From the NCBI GenBank assembly GCA_036417435.1, contig CM070899.1, positions 873,001 to 937,000 on the forward strand: a stretch of 64,000 nt of DNA, written 5' to 3'. The notes under the pieces are model-generated. The model ran no database searches, was not told the origin of the DNA, and saw only the letters and a program-made list of their open reading frames with translations. Shown here piece after piece: positions 1-64,000 of this stretch (position 1 is the stretch's first letter; each line of letters begins with the position of its first letter). The position numbers and the translations under genes were made by a program. This DNA comes from Inia geoffrensis. Its lineage: Eukaryota > Chordata > Mammalia > Artiodactyla > Iniidae.

Positions 1-64000
<64,000 letters not shown>

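Overview
This is a stretch of mammalian nuclear DNA, almost certainly from a whale or dolphin. It is about two-thirds intron and repeat. The dominant short repeat is the tRNA-derived CHR SINE (signature 'cttccctggtggcgcagtgg'), present in both a short form and a long (aaat)n-tailed form. This family is known from cetaceans, hippos and relatives. No ruminant Bov-B LINE was recognised. A hippo cannot be formally excluded. || The backbone of the window is one gene read left to right: BRF1, the TFIIB-related subunit of RNA polymerase III factor TFIIIB. Fourteen coding exons are visible, from 3735 to the right edge. They begin after the N-terminal zinc-ribbon exons, which lie left of the window, and the last exon runs off the right end. 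All exon phases join without a break and all have AG/GT borders, so the gene looks intact. || Inside the BRF1 intron between 44091 and 53241, on the opposite strand, sits a complete four-exon BTBD6 gene (45544-47561). It has its own CpG-island promoter and poly(A) signal. This nested antisense arrangement matches what I recall of human 14q32.33. || Inside the first large BRF1 intron, in the same direction as BRF1, lies an intronless full-length copy of STRADB mRNA (18786-21080). It has an uninterrupted 418-codon reading frame, a retained GC-rich 5' UTR, a 3' poly(A) signal, an A-tail and a 15-bp target-site duplication. It landed in one end of an LTR whose near-identical sister copy lies at 51.5 kb, so both insertions look young. 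This is the most notable item in the window. || The rest is layered repeats. A near full-length but broken L1 (9766-16279, minus strand) has tandem 5' UTR units and is itself hit by SINEs. There are several older L1 fragments, mostly minus strand, a second type of LTR (34146-34767), about 29 CHR/tRNA SINEs including a probable mobile heterodimer, TA and GT microsatellites, and an orphan intragenic CpG island near 26.3-26.8 kb. No tRNA, rRNA, CRISPR or bacterial-type features were seen.
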